NCBI GenBank assembly: GCA_964501655.1
Contig: CAZCTN010000012.1
Location: forward strand, 13,118 to 77,117
Length of the DNA: 64,000 bases
Reading direction: 5' to 3'
Source of the DNA: JAAYJK01 sp964501655
GTDB taxonomy: Bacteria; Bacillota; Syntrophomonadia; Syntrophomonadales; Syntrophomonadaceae
The position numbers were made by a program, and so were the translations under genes. Positions 24,390 to 33,038 of the stretch are shown here, in pieces; positions within the stretch are counted from its first letter, which is position 1, and each line of letters starts with the position of its first letter. The notes under the pieces are model-generated. The model saw only the letters and a program-made list of their open reading frames with translations, searched no databases and had not been told where the DNA came from.

Positions 24390-26567
24390 TTACATATAGG
24401 GTTTGATCTTTACTGCGGCTGTTGCCACCTCCGCCCAAGTACAAGGCGTCTGGGGATTAAAGCGGCCATGCTCGTCGTTGCCCAGCAATCCCAAACCGCT
24501 GGCTATGGCCACGTAATTAATCTTGTCCGGACTTACCGCTTCCGCATCAATAGCGGTCAGCTGAAAACTTTTATCCATAAGGGCTATTTCACGGTAACTG
24601 AGGCAGTTTACCAGCCACTCCGCCAGCTCTTCCCGGTAAATAGGAAGGTCCGGGTCTAACTTGTCCCCATTGCGGATCATGCCGCTCTTCACGGCGCTTA
24701 AGAAAGCACCCCGGTCAGGATCACTGCTGCTTATATCCACGAAAGCCAACTGAGTCAACTCGTCGTCATTCAGGAATCTGTTAGGATCATAAGACCGGCT
24801 GATAATTCTGATAGCCTCCCGGCGATTTATACTGCTGTCCGGATCCAGGCCTTGCTCTGGTATAAGGCCGCTGCGGTTAAGCAGTTCCAGAGTAGGAAAT
24901 ATCCAGTGGGTACGCCATTCCTGCAGGCGAGAGTCATCGGTTTCCGCCATTCCCCAATAACCAATCCGGGTGCCAGTACGGGCATCAACCCGCAAGGGTT
25001 CTTTCAGGCGATAACCCAGAAGAGCAGCTCCTGCCTGGCTGCTGCCGTATTCATAATCGCACAGCACATATACCAGTTCCAGAGGACTCTGCTGTATTAT
25101 GATACTAACCCCTTGAGCTTCGTCTATAAGGCTGCCGGCGGGAACATAACCCAGGCTTGACCAATTCAGCTGATAGGAGACAATCTTTCCGCTGCTTTTA
25201 TCCACTTGCATCTCTATGCTGTCTCGATTATAGACTATACCATTGTGGATACGGGCAAATCTTAATATATATCGGTTATTGATTACCTGGTTGGGGGCAT
25301 CGAATGATAGTATGACCTGAGAGGATTTCTGAGGGTTGATTTTCTCCAGGAAGGCTCGGCCAAGTGATTGCGCTTCTTCGTAATCGATGGTGGAGGACGT
25401 ATTTCCCGGGAAGATGACATTATCAGCATTCCAGGATTGGTATTCCTGAATTTCACCATTTAGGGTATTTATGGCCAACTGGTGATACATTCCTTTATCA
25501 TGTTGGAGGCTAAATTCACATATTCCCTGCTTGCTTAACTGAGAAAATGCTATTTGTCCTTCAGCCCCCACAAAACCGAAAAAATCCTCTGCCGTCTTTT
25601 TTAACTGATTCAAATCCGGCCCGGGATCGGAAATAGCAACAACTGGGGATATGGATTTTTCTGACGCCCGGGGTGGGTATTCATAGGCCTTTAGGTAGTT
25701 ATCCTCGATAAGCGATCCATCCCAGTTCATTGCTTGTCCAGTCCGGGCATCGAAAATATCGGCGCGGGTGTTTACCATATAAACCGGTATCATTGATTTT
25801 GCCGAGCTATCGTTATAGGAATCAGCAAGCAGCTGGAAGGAGGGATACACACCAAGTCTTGACAGCAGACGACTGGTAAAATCATCAACGGGGATGAGAT
25901 CCTGAGGTTCAGGAAAGGTGGAGTTGTGCCAGGAGAGATGGTACTCGGTGATTACTCCCAGGACAGCATCGATATTGATGCTTATTCCGTCCATAGTGAC
26001 CGGAATGCCGTTTTCCATTCTGGACCAGTAGAAATTATGAGTATTCTCCAGGCTGTGCTCGGGGAAAAACCTATCACTAGACTGGTAGGTCAATCTATCC
26101 ATCAGCTCCGGATGAGTTCGGCGCAAGAAATTATTTGCTATAACCAGTGCCTCCTGCCGGGTATATTGGGCTGCCCTGCCACGATACAAGTCCAGGCCAG
26201 GCCGATAGAAAAAGGAGTTTATGCGGCCCGCCTCCGCATCTACACTTGCTGTAATGCGGGCACCTTTTTGGTCCGGACGTATATATTCACTGTCATTCCA
26301 GAAAAAGTTGTAAGTACCCGGAAGATAGGTAACAGGATCCTGCTTGATGATCAGAGTTTTATTTCGGGTTATATCAGGAAAGGTATTGCAGATAAGGGAT
26401 CGGGCTTCGTCTTCGCTGATGCCCGTAACCGGCCGGGGCAGACTATCTGTCATCACATTTGTATTCAGCTCAACGGCAGCCCAAGCTTCATGACAAGTAA
26501 AACCGGGTATTGCAGCCATTACGGGCAGAATGAACAGCAGCATGACAACTAGGGTTTTCTTAAACAT
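24390..26567 (-). CDS. Secreted YcdB-repeat protein with C-terminal SLH domains (second of a pair)
   Basis: A signal peptide (KKTLVVMLLFILPVMAA, cleavage near AWA) leads a long extracellular region with YcdB/YcdC-type repeats (recurring pattern of ITSYHLSW-like strands and F(F)xR-type elements), then three S-layer homology segments in the last 200 residues (for example FVDISSSDPDRGAFLSAVKSG and TPCTWAEVATAAVKI). SLH domains anchor proteins to pyruvylated secondary wall polymers. The ATG at 26567 follows AAGGAG by 11 bases; the longer reading from GTG (26588) overlaps the upstream stop. It is paralogous to the 26585 gene and shares its operon. Confidence 0.88.
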   Translation of the reverse strand: MFKKTLVVMLLFILPVMAAIPGFTCHEAWAAVELNTNVMTDSLPRPVTGISEDEARSLICNTFPDITRNKTLIIKQDPVTYLPGTYNFFWNDSEYIRPDQKGARITASVDAEAGRINSFFYRPGLDLYRGRAAQYTRQEALVIANNFLRRTHPELMDRLTYQSSDRFFPEHSLENTHNFYWSRMENGIPVTMDGISINIDAVLGVITEYHLSWHNSTFPEPQDLIPVDDFTSRLLSRLGVYPSFQLLADSYNDSSAKSMIPVYMVNTRADIFDARTGQAMNWDGSLIEDNYLKAYEYPPRASEKSISPVVAISDPGPDLNQLKKTAEDFFGFVGAEGQIAFSQLSKQGICEFSLQHDKGMYHQLAINTLNGEIQEYQSWNADNVIFPGNTSSTIDYEEAQSLGRAFLEKINPQKSSQVILSFDAPNQVINNRYILRFARIHNGIVYNRDSIEMQVDKSSGKIVSYQLNWSSLGYVPAGSLIDEAQGVSIIIQQSPLELVYVLCDYEYGSSQAGAALLGYRLKEPLRVDARTGTRIGYWGMAETDDSRLQEWRTHWIFPTLELLNRSGLIPEQGLDPDSSINRREAIRIISRSYDPNRFLNDDELTQLAFVDISSSDPDRGAFLSAVKSGMIRNGDKLDPDLPIYREELAEWLVNCLSYREIALMDKSFQLTAIDAEAVSPDKINYVAIASGLGLLGNDEHGRFNPQTPCTWAEVATAAVKIKPYM

Positions 26568-26584
26568 AGGATTATTATCTCCTT

Positions 26585-28720
26585 TCACCAGCTAATAGAT
26601 TGCTGAAGTTTCGATTCCAGCCGCAGAAATACCACCGCTGTTTCAGCCAGGGTACAGGGGGCCTGGGGTCTAAAATTGCCATTTCGGTCGGGATTAAGGA
26701 GTCCCAGGGCGTTGCTAATGGCAACATAATTGTGTAAATCAACAGAAATCAGGTCAACATCATTAAAATCGAGAGTTATATGGTCTTCCATTTCCGCAAT
26801 ATCGCGGTATCCCAGGATATTAGTCAGCCATAGTGCCATTTCTTCCCTGCTTAAGAGCTGATCGGGATAAAACTCTCCATAATTTACAATCATTCCTCGC
26901 TTTACCGCCCGGGTTAACAGATCGTAATCCGGACTGTTTATGTCAATGTTAGTGAATTTCAGGTCTATTTTCTCTTCGCTGCCACCCAAAACATGAAACA
27001 TATGGCTGTTGGCTGATGAGAGCAGCAGTTCAAGAGCCTGACGGCGGGTTACAGCATAATCCGGGTTGGAAAGATCTTCAGCAGATAACAGGCCTCTTTC
27101 TTTTAAAACAGAAAGGGCTGCCGAGGCCCAGTGATTATCAGGCTGACCCTGAGCAACATATGTGGGCTTTATCTTTTTCCCGCTGCTGGCGTCCAAGTAG
27201 GGAAAAGAGTCCAGGCTGTAGGCTAAAATGGCAGTTCCGACAGGTTGGTAGTTCTGGTCGCGCAAGAATATGTATTTGAGTTTCAAATTCAGGTTCTGTT
27301 CAAAAGATTGCCTGGCTTGCTCAGGGGAAATGAGATGGGTAAAACCGCTACAATTTACAAGGGCCGGTACCTTTTGGTATGAGACCGTTTGCCCACTGTT
27401 TTTGTCAACCTCGGCATATATGGTTGCGCTTTCCATGGGAATGCCATTTATCAGCGGTGAGAAGAAAAACTGGTACAGGCGGTTATCCTCGTTATATGAA
27501 ACCGACTGTCGTTGGATCACCTGCCCGGGGCTGAGCAAATCTATAAAGTTCCTGGCACTGCTCAGTGCCTGCTCACAGCTTACCTGGGAATTGGCCGGAT
27601 TGGATTGACCTGGATAGTGACGATTGAAACCTACGATGTCGGCGTTGCGGGTATCAATGGAAACCGTCATATACTCTTGATCGTCCTCACCGATTATGCT
27701 GTAGTCCTGGCCCTTGACACATACTGAGCCGTAACAGCTGGCGCCTCCTCCGGTGTTTCTTATTTCTCCCCGGGGAGCCCCCATTTGTTCAAAGAACCGT
27801 TCTGCCGCTGACATCAGCTGATTAGCCGGCAGTTCTTGGTCGCTATTCTCCAGGGTGACGCTTCCTCCTGGGTTGGGAGTAATTGACTCAATATAGGTTT
27901 TAGTATCCGGCAAAACTCTGCCGAACATGTCCAACGGCTCAAAGCTCCCGGCGTTAAAAGACTGGGCGGGGGTATTTATAGCGTATACCGGTACAGCGGT
28001 ATTTAATTCAGATGGATTCCAGAGAGGAATCTTATAGACCGGGCAAACCCCATACTTGTCCAGTATTACAGTCCTAAACTCAGATGGTGGGATTATATTG
28101 ACGGGGGCCGGTAACTCTGCATCGGTCCAGATATATGTGTATTGATGGATCTGGCCGGTAAGCAGATCCACTCCGATTACTACCCCATCCTGGTCGGTCA
28201 CGATTCCATTCTCTATCCTATTCCAATAGAATATATTATCCCGCTCAGAAGTATAAGTATATGGATAATCAACGTTCAATTTCAGCCTGGGTACCTCAGC
28301 CCCATGATATTTATTCAGGAAATCTTCGGCTATCTGCTTGGCCTGACCGGAGGTAATATAGCTGGAATTATAGGCATAATAAGCACTATCGGGTTGGTAA
28401 GAAAAGTGGGTTATTCTTCCGGAAACGGCATTGATTGAGGCACTGATCTTCTCCTGGGCAGAAGCTGGGAATGAAGTTCCCCAGTACAGCTCCCACCGGC
28501 CATCACCGCCAGGGTCATTCTGCAAGGTGGCAGTGAATTCTCGGCCGCTGCATAATTCCGGAAACATTTCCCGCAGTGATTTTACCGCCTGGTTTTGATC
28601 AATTGGGGCAGAATCTGAGGCAGATCGGGAATTAATTTCTGACGCAAGGACCAAGGGGCCGGATAATGCCAGCAGTAACATTAAAGCTGAAGCAGCAAGG
28701 TATCTTAGTATACGGTACAT
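26585..28720 (-). CDS. Secreted YcdB-repeat protein with C-terminal SLH domains (first of a pair)
   Basis: This is a close relative of the next gene, with the same layout. It has a signal peptide (RYLAASALMLLLALSGPLVLA), an extracellular YcdB-repeat region (motifs NIFYWNRIENGIVTDQDGV, SFPYLDASSGKK), and SLH segments at the end (DHWASAALSVLKERGLL-type start, FTNIDINSPDYDLL, QAPCTLAETAVVFLRL). The start at 28720 sits 5 bases after AGGAGGG. Its function may be S-layer or cell-wall scaffolding, possibly inhibitory as suggested for PepSY/YcdB-like domains, but this is inference. Its stop overlaps the neighbour's alternative GTG start, so they form an operon. Confidence 0.88.
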   Translation of the reverse strand: MYRILRYLAASALMLLLALSGPLVLASEINSRSASDSAPIDQNQAVKSLREMFPELCSGREFTATLQNDPGGDGRWELYWGTSFPASAQEKISASINAVSGRITHFSYQPDSAYYAYNSSYITSGQAKQIAEDFLNKYHGAEVPRLKLNVDYPYTYTSERDNIFYWNRIENGIVTDQDGVVIGVDLLTGQIHQYTYIWTDAELPAPVNIIPPSEFRTVILDKYGVCPVYKIPLWNPSELNTAVPVYAINTPAQSFNAGSFEPLDMFGRVLPDTKTYIESITPNPGGSVTLENSDQELPANQLMSAAERFFEQMGAPRGEIRNTGGGASCYGSVCVKGQDYSIIGEDDQEYMTVSIDTRNADIVGFNRHYPGQSNPANSQVSCEQALSSARNFIDLLSPGQVIQRQSVSYNEDNRLYQFFFSPLINGIPMESATIYAEVDKNSGQTVSYQKVPALVNCSGFTHLISPEQARQSFEQNLNLKLKYIFLRDQNYQPVGTAILAYSLDSFPYLDASSGKKIKPTYVAQGQPDNHWASAALSVLKERGLLSAEDLSNPDYAVTRRQALELLLSSANSHMFHVLGGSEEKIDLKFTNIDINSPDYDLLTRAVKRGMIVNYGEFYPDQLLSREEMALWLTNILGYRDIAEMEDHITLDFNDVDLISVDLHNYVAISNALGLLNPDRNGNFRPQAPCTLAETAVVFLRLESKLQQSISW

Positions 28721-28873
28721 TTTATCCCTCCTAAAAAACATGCAAAAAAGGGGAACTATTAATAATAATATACCATAAAATACCTGAAATGACCAATAAT
28801 TGTCACATATGGGATGTAGTGGCGGATGGAGGAGGCGAGGAGATTATCCTGCCCATTTATCTGCAGTATTGAA

Positions 28874-29224
28874 TCAGACTAAAAGCTTCCACCAGTGCAA
28901 TACTTCAATATTATTCAGAGAAGCAACCGATCTAGCCTGTTCATAGCAACTTGAAGGAACTGCAACATGCAGAGAATAACTGCAATTTGACAGCAAATAT
29001 AAGTTTCGAACTGTCTCACGCAACTTAAGGGTCTCTATGGTTTCTACATCACAGATAATATATGCACCATTCCTGCAGGCTAACAGGTCTGGACGATAAC
29101 CCTGCAGAAGGTGATGGATATCATCAGGATAATCAGGATGTTTGCTGCTCACTATTTCATAACCCTGAGAATGGTAGTTTTTAATCATACGACGAAGAAT
29201 TGTATAATACACAAAACCTGTCAT
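28874..29224 (-). CDS. Uncharacterised 116-residue protein, restriction-nuclease-like core
   Basis: No firm family call. The central part (about residues 40-75) reads PDLLACRNGAYIICDVETIETL. This matches the arrangement of a PD-(D/E)xK-type core (P-D, then a strand with D/E-x-E/K), but the usual lysine is replaced (DVET), so activity is uncertain. It could equally be an inactive fold relative. The start at 29224 is supported by AAAGGGGG 8 bases upstream; an upstream in-frame ATG is less well supported. It precedes the topB gene convergently in no obvious operon. It is unusual and small, and worth structural comparison. Confidence 0.65.
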   Translation of the reverse strand: MTGFVYYTILRRMIKNYHSQGYEIVSSKHPDYPDDIHHLLQGYRPDLLACRNGAYIICDVETIETLKLRETVRNLYLLSNCSYSLHVAVPSSCYEQARSVASLNNIEVLHWWKLLV

Positions 29225-29424
29225 AAAATAGCCCCCTTTTTTCATTAAGCTACGTGAGTTGTATAGAAAGAATGATATACTGCATTGAAGTGATCGGGGT
29301 GCTGTCTCTTTAGGAATGAAGTAACGAGCAAACTCTCTACTAATATATTGTATCACATCCGGATAGAATACCGGTTATTTATCCGGGGGGGCTTTCTGGA
29401 AATATCTTCGTATATAATCTAGGA

Positions 29425-31503
29425 TTAATCCCTTTTTTTCTGTTTTTCCTCCATAGCCGCCTTCAACTTGTCTCCCAGGCTGGTGCCAAACTGTTCATGG
29501 TCATTGTATTTATTTAAGAGTCTTTGATTGACCCGATCATTATGCCGGCTCTTTTTAAAGATATCTTCGTTATCTATTTTCTCGGGCTGCCGATGTCCGC
29601 AAGTTCTGTCGGGGCATACCAGCATTTTACCCTTCTTCCCCTGTACCAGCAGCATATTCTTTCCGCAAAGGGGACACTTGATCTTGCTTACATTGTCTGG
29701 TTTATACTCACTGTCATCTCGGCGGATATCGCCCACCATCTGCCGGGCACTGGCTCTTATAGCTTCGATGAAGTCTTTTCGCCTGGCCTGGCCCCGGGCA
29801 ATATCATGCAATTGCTGCTCCCATTGAGCTGTTAGCAAGGGAGAGCGAAGTTCTTCCGGTACCAGCTTGATCAACTGACTGGCTTTGCTGGTTGGCACCA
29901 GGTATTTGCCTTTTCTCTCCATATAAAAACTGCCGATCAGCTTTTCGATTATTTCCGCCCGGGTGGCCGGAGTGCCCAATCCGCTCTGGCTGATTGAATT
30001 CCGCATATCTTTATTATCAATAAACTTACCTGGTTTTTCCATGGCAGTAAGCAGTGAAGCTTCTGTATAGCGGGCCGGAGGGGAGGTCATAGCCCGATTC
30101 ATTCGACAACTCTCCATTTTCTGCCGGCTCCCCTCCTCATGCCTGCTGAGATTCTGTTCAGGCAGGATCTCCCTTTCGTTTCTGTTTTCTTCCGCCAACA
30201 GTTGAGCAACCATTTTCCAACCACGCTCTCTTACTACCCGGCCCCGGGAATAAAAACGCTCACCATTTACCAGCGTACAAATGGTAGTCTTTTCATATTT
30301 GAAGGGAGGATAAAAAATGGCAATAAATCGACGTGCGATCAAATCAAACAGTTTCTTTTCATCAGCGGTCAATGCAGTCAGGTTAACTTTCTCCCCGGTA
30401 GGAATAAGAGCGTGGTGGTCGCTGACCTGGCTGTTATCAATAAAACGTTTGCCCGGATTAAGCTTCTGGGATAATAATGGCTGGACCATATCATGATAAG
30501 GCCCGGTTGCGATCCCCTGCAGGCGGCTTCCCAGGGTCGGCACAATATCGGAGCTTAGATGCCGTGAATCGGTTCGCGGATATGTTACAATTTTGTGTTC
30601 TTCATATAACTTTTGTAAAACCGAGAGGGTTTTTTGCGCTGAAAAGTTAAGCCGACGATTGGCATCCCGCTGCAGTTCGGTCAAATCATAAAGCATTGGA
30701 GGAGCCTCGCTCTTATTCTCCAGGCGGATCTGTTCTATCACCCCGTCATAACCCTCGGTAAGAGAAACGATCCGGACCGCTTTTTCCTGGTCAAATATCC
30801 GGCTCTGACCTTGAGAATCACGCCAGTCTCCATAATAATCAGGGAAGTTGGCCCGAACCGTCCAATAAGGTTGGGGCTTGAAATCCTGTATCTCCTTTTC
30901 CCGCCGTACCACCATGGCCAAGGTTGGGGTTTGCACCCGCCCGGCGTTGAGCTGGGCGTTATGCTTGCAGGAAAGAGCCCGGGTGACGTTAAGCCCGATT
31001 AACCAGTCAGCCTCGGCCCGGCATACGGCAGCATCATAGAGGCTGTCATAATATTTTCCGGGTTTCAGATTCCTGAAGCCCTCCCGGATGGCACTATCGG
31101 TCTGGGAAGAAATCCACAATCTCTTGAGAGGCTTGGAGCATTTAGCCTGGTATATTATCCATCGGGCTACCAGTTCGCCCTCACGTCCGGCATCGGTAGC
31201 TATTATCAGCTCATTTATATCATTTCGGTGCAGGAGTTTCTTTACTACCTGGTATTGATGTGATGTCTGGCGTATTACCTTGAGCTTCATTCTGTCAGGT
31301 ATCATGGGCAGGTCTTCCATTCGCCACTGCTTAAGCTTCTGGTCATAGTCTTCTGGTTCGGCCAGACTGACCAGGTGACCCAGAGCCCAGGTTACTACAA
31401 AATTACCACCTTCTAGGTAACCCTTGTTTTTATTGCCGCAGTTCAAGACCCGGGCTAAATCCCGGGCCACACTTGGTTTTTCTGCTATTACCAGCGTTTT
31501 CAT
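29425..31503 (-). CDS. topB: DNA topoisomerase III
   Basis: A type IA topoisomerase that relaxes or decatenates DNA by single-strand passage. The TOPRIM domain (residues 1-140: IAEKPSVARDL, IATDAGREGE) is followed by the cap and toroidal domains with the catalytic tyrosine in VTYPRTDSRHL (about residue 305). A C-terminal zinc-ribbon (about 615-650, KIKCPLCGKNMLLVQ, then VCPDRTCG) matches TopB. Length (692 residues) fits. GAGG precedes the ATG by 8 bases. The neighbours are a nitroreductase and a small hypothetical protein; no operon function is evident. Confidence 0.95.
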   Translation of the reverse strand: MKTLVIAEKPSVARDLARVLNCGNKNKGYLEGGNFVVTWALGHLVSLAEPEDYDQKLKQWRMEDLPMIPDRMKLKVIRQTSHQYQVVKKLLHRNDINELIIATDAGREGELVARWIIYQAKCSKPLKRLWISSQTDSAIREGFRNLKPGKYYDSLYDAAVCRAEADWLIGLNVTRALSCKHNAQLNAGRVQTPTLAMVVRREKEIQDFKPQPYWTVRANFPDYYGDWRDSQGQSRIFDQEKAVRIVSLTEGYDGVIEQIRLENKSEAPPMLYDLTELQRDANRRLNFSAQKTLSVLQKLYEEHKIVTYPRTDSRHLSSDIVPTLGSRLQGIATGPYHDMVQPLLSQKLNPGKRFIDNSQVSDHHALIPTGEKVNLTALTADEKKLFDLIARRFIAIFYPPFKYEKTTICTLVNGERFYSRGRVVRERGWKMVAQLLAEENRNEREILPEQNLSRHEEGSRQKMESCRMNRAMTSPPARYTEASLLTAMEKPGKFIDNKDMRNSISQSGLGTPATRAEIIEKLIGSFYMERKGKYLVPTSKASQLIKLVPEELRSPLLTAQWEQQLHDIARGQARRKDFIEAIRASARQMVGDIRRDDSEYKPDNVSKIKCPLCGKNMLLVQGKKGKMLVCPDRTCGHRQPEKIDNEDIFKKSRHNDRVNQRLLNKYNDHEQFGTSLGDKLKAAMEEKQKKRD

Positions 31504-31641
31504 TAATCATACCTCACTGATTTCTATCATTCTTCTAATACCCGCTTTTGTAACCAGCCCCCGGGGAGCTTAACCAGGGGTATATTTACACAGCCAATAA
31601 TACCTCCAAGCTTAATTAGGGCCAGCCGGATTGGGATTCGT

Positions 31642-32211
31642 TTATTCCAACCAGCGAACCTTGGTACTGAGTTCAGGATCAATCCGGGGCAGAGGTTGGG
31701 GGAAGTTATCCGTATACCCCAGGGGGGTTAGGGCTACAATTTCCTGGCTGTCAGGAATATCAAGTATCTCCCGTATCGATGCCTCATCATTCAGTGGTCC
31801 GGTCATCCAACAAGTCCCCAGGTTCAAAGCCCTGGCAGCCAGAAGCAAGTTTTGCATAGCGGCACTGGCACTTTCCAGGTTCATTTTCCTAATCCCTTTA
31901 TCCGGGCTGGCTTCAGTTAAAACTACAATGACTACCGGGGCGCCCCCATAGGAACATGCATAATTAATGAAAGCAGCCTTAGCTTTATCATCCCAATCGG
32001 CAGTGTAGGTCTCAGCCACACTTCCGTAGCTTTCTCCCAGCAGATTTTTCTTTTCGCCCTGTACCACAACAAAATCCCACTGCTGATGGTTCATGCCGGA
32101 GGGGGCATAATTAGCCGCATCCAGTATTTTCAGTATATCTTCCCGGCTTACCGGATCAGGCTTGTACCTTCGTACTGACCTGCGTCCGTAAATTACTTCG
32201 AAAAAATCCAT
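31642..32211 (-). CDS. Nitroreductase family FMN flavoprotein
   Basis: Cytoplasmic FMN- and NAD(P)H-dependent enzymes of this family reduce nitro groups, quinones or enones, and some act in cobalamin or thiol metabolism. The 189-residue protein has the FMN-contacting N-terminal RRSVRRYKPD, APSGMNHQQW, and the C-terminal SAAMQNLLLAARALNLGTCW and ALTPLGYTDN. AAGGAGG lies upstream of the ATG. It ends about 140 bases before topB starts on the same strand. The substrate is unknown; reductases of this type are frequent in anaerobes and often cope with oxidants. Confidence 0.93.
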   Translation of the reverse strand: MDFFEVIYGRRSVRRYKPDPVSREDILKILDAANYAPSGMNHQQWDFVVVQGEKKNLLGESYGSVAETYTADWDDKAKAAFINYACSYGGAPVVIVVLTEASPDKGIRKMNLESASAAMQNLLLAARALNLGTCWMTGPLNDEASIREILDIPDSQEIVALTPLGYTDNFPQPLPRIDPELSTKVRWLE

Positions 32212-32316
32212 AATTCATCCTCCTTTGACTAACCAACTGCTTCTTTTCCCTGCCAGGCAGGATACTAGTATAAATTTAACATATTATCCCCTTCCAGGTC
32301 ATCTATTCAGCCCGAT

Positions 32317-32416
32317 NNNNNNNNNNNNNNNNNNNNNNNNNNNNNNNNNNNNNNNNNNNNNNNNNNNNNNNNNNNNNNNNNNNNNNNNNNNNNNNNNNNN
32401 NNNNNNNNNNNNNNNN
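32317..32416. other. Scaffold gap (100 N) within a 363-base intergenic stretch
   Basis: A 100-base placeholder lies between the nitroreductase gene and the 32575 gene. The known flanks (32212-32316 and 32417-32574) hold no credible gene; a gene or promoter could be hidden in the gap. Confidence 0.95.
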
Positions 32417-32574
32417 AGAAATACCAGTACCGCTAATAAAATTCCAATGAGATCCCAGGGAGTAAGAGGCCAGACAGGATTGAACCATTCATTCCCTGGG
32501 TCTCAATCCGGTGTAATATATTCTACATTAGGCGAATAGATAGAAATATATATTAGTAGAAAGGTGGCAGAAAT

Positions 32575-32985
32575 ATGAGCAAATTGTTCAGTACCGGTCC
32601 GATTGAAAATGCCGCCAGCAATCCTGCTTTAACGGTAATAGTAAAGGTTCTCAACAATAGTGCTGAAGATACCCTGACAGCCAGAACGGTGCTTTATAAT
32701 CTAAATGGAGCAAAGGCTGAGATTGCTGGCGAGACTATTTCCGTGGCTCCTTTGAGCTGTGACTACAGGAGCTTTGAGGTTGATTTACTGCGGGAATACG
32801 AGATACAAATAGAGATTGATCCTGATAATGCTGCGCTGCTTTCAGTATGGGGCCTCGATGCTGAAGCCAGGTTAATAGCCGCACAGCGCTTAGTTCATAC
32901 TGAACTGAAAGAATATCCAGCCCATTTCAAAAAAAACAGAAAGATTAGTCTGCCGGGCAGGAAAAACCGGAAACGGCGCAGGTAA
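32575..32985 (+). CDS. Uncharacterised 136-residue beta-rich protein
   Basis: No named family is claimed. The sequence alternates short hydrophobic strands (LTVIVKVLNNS, ARTVLYNLNGA, YEIQIEIDPDNAALLSVWGLD), typical of an immunoglobulin-like beta sandwich, and ends with a very basic tail (KKNRKISLPGRKNRKRRR). There is no signal peptide. AAAGGTGG lies upstream of the ATG. Similar small beta proteins beginning with a TGPI-type segment appear in spore-forming Clostridia next to surface-protein genes, but I cannot tie this one to a role. It converges with the DEAD-box helicase gene. Confidence 0.7.
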   Translation: MSKLFSTGPIENAASNPALTVIVKVLNNSAEDTLTARTVLYNLNGAKAEIAGETISVAPLSCDYRSFEVDLLREYEIQIEIDPDNAALLSVWGLDAEARLIAAQRLVHTELKEYPAHFKKNRKISLPGRKNRKRRR

Positions 32986-33012
32986 CACCGGATTATATCG
33001 GCGAAAATACCA

Positions 33013-33031
33013 GGGGGATAAAATCTCCCCC
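33013..33031. terminator. Bidirectional terminator
   Basis: GGGGGA (33013-33018) and TCCCCC (33026-33031) close a 7-base loop between two convergent genes; the minus-strand side continues to GGTATTTT. Confidence 0.75.
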
Positions 33032-33038
33032 GTATCGA

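Noticed and set aside
31504..31680. 51-codon frame between nitroreductase and topB on the minus strand
   Set aside because: Starts with TTG inside the nitroreductase gene with no ribosome site; a shorter version would need an ATT start.
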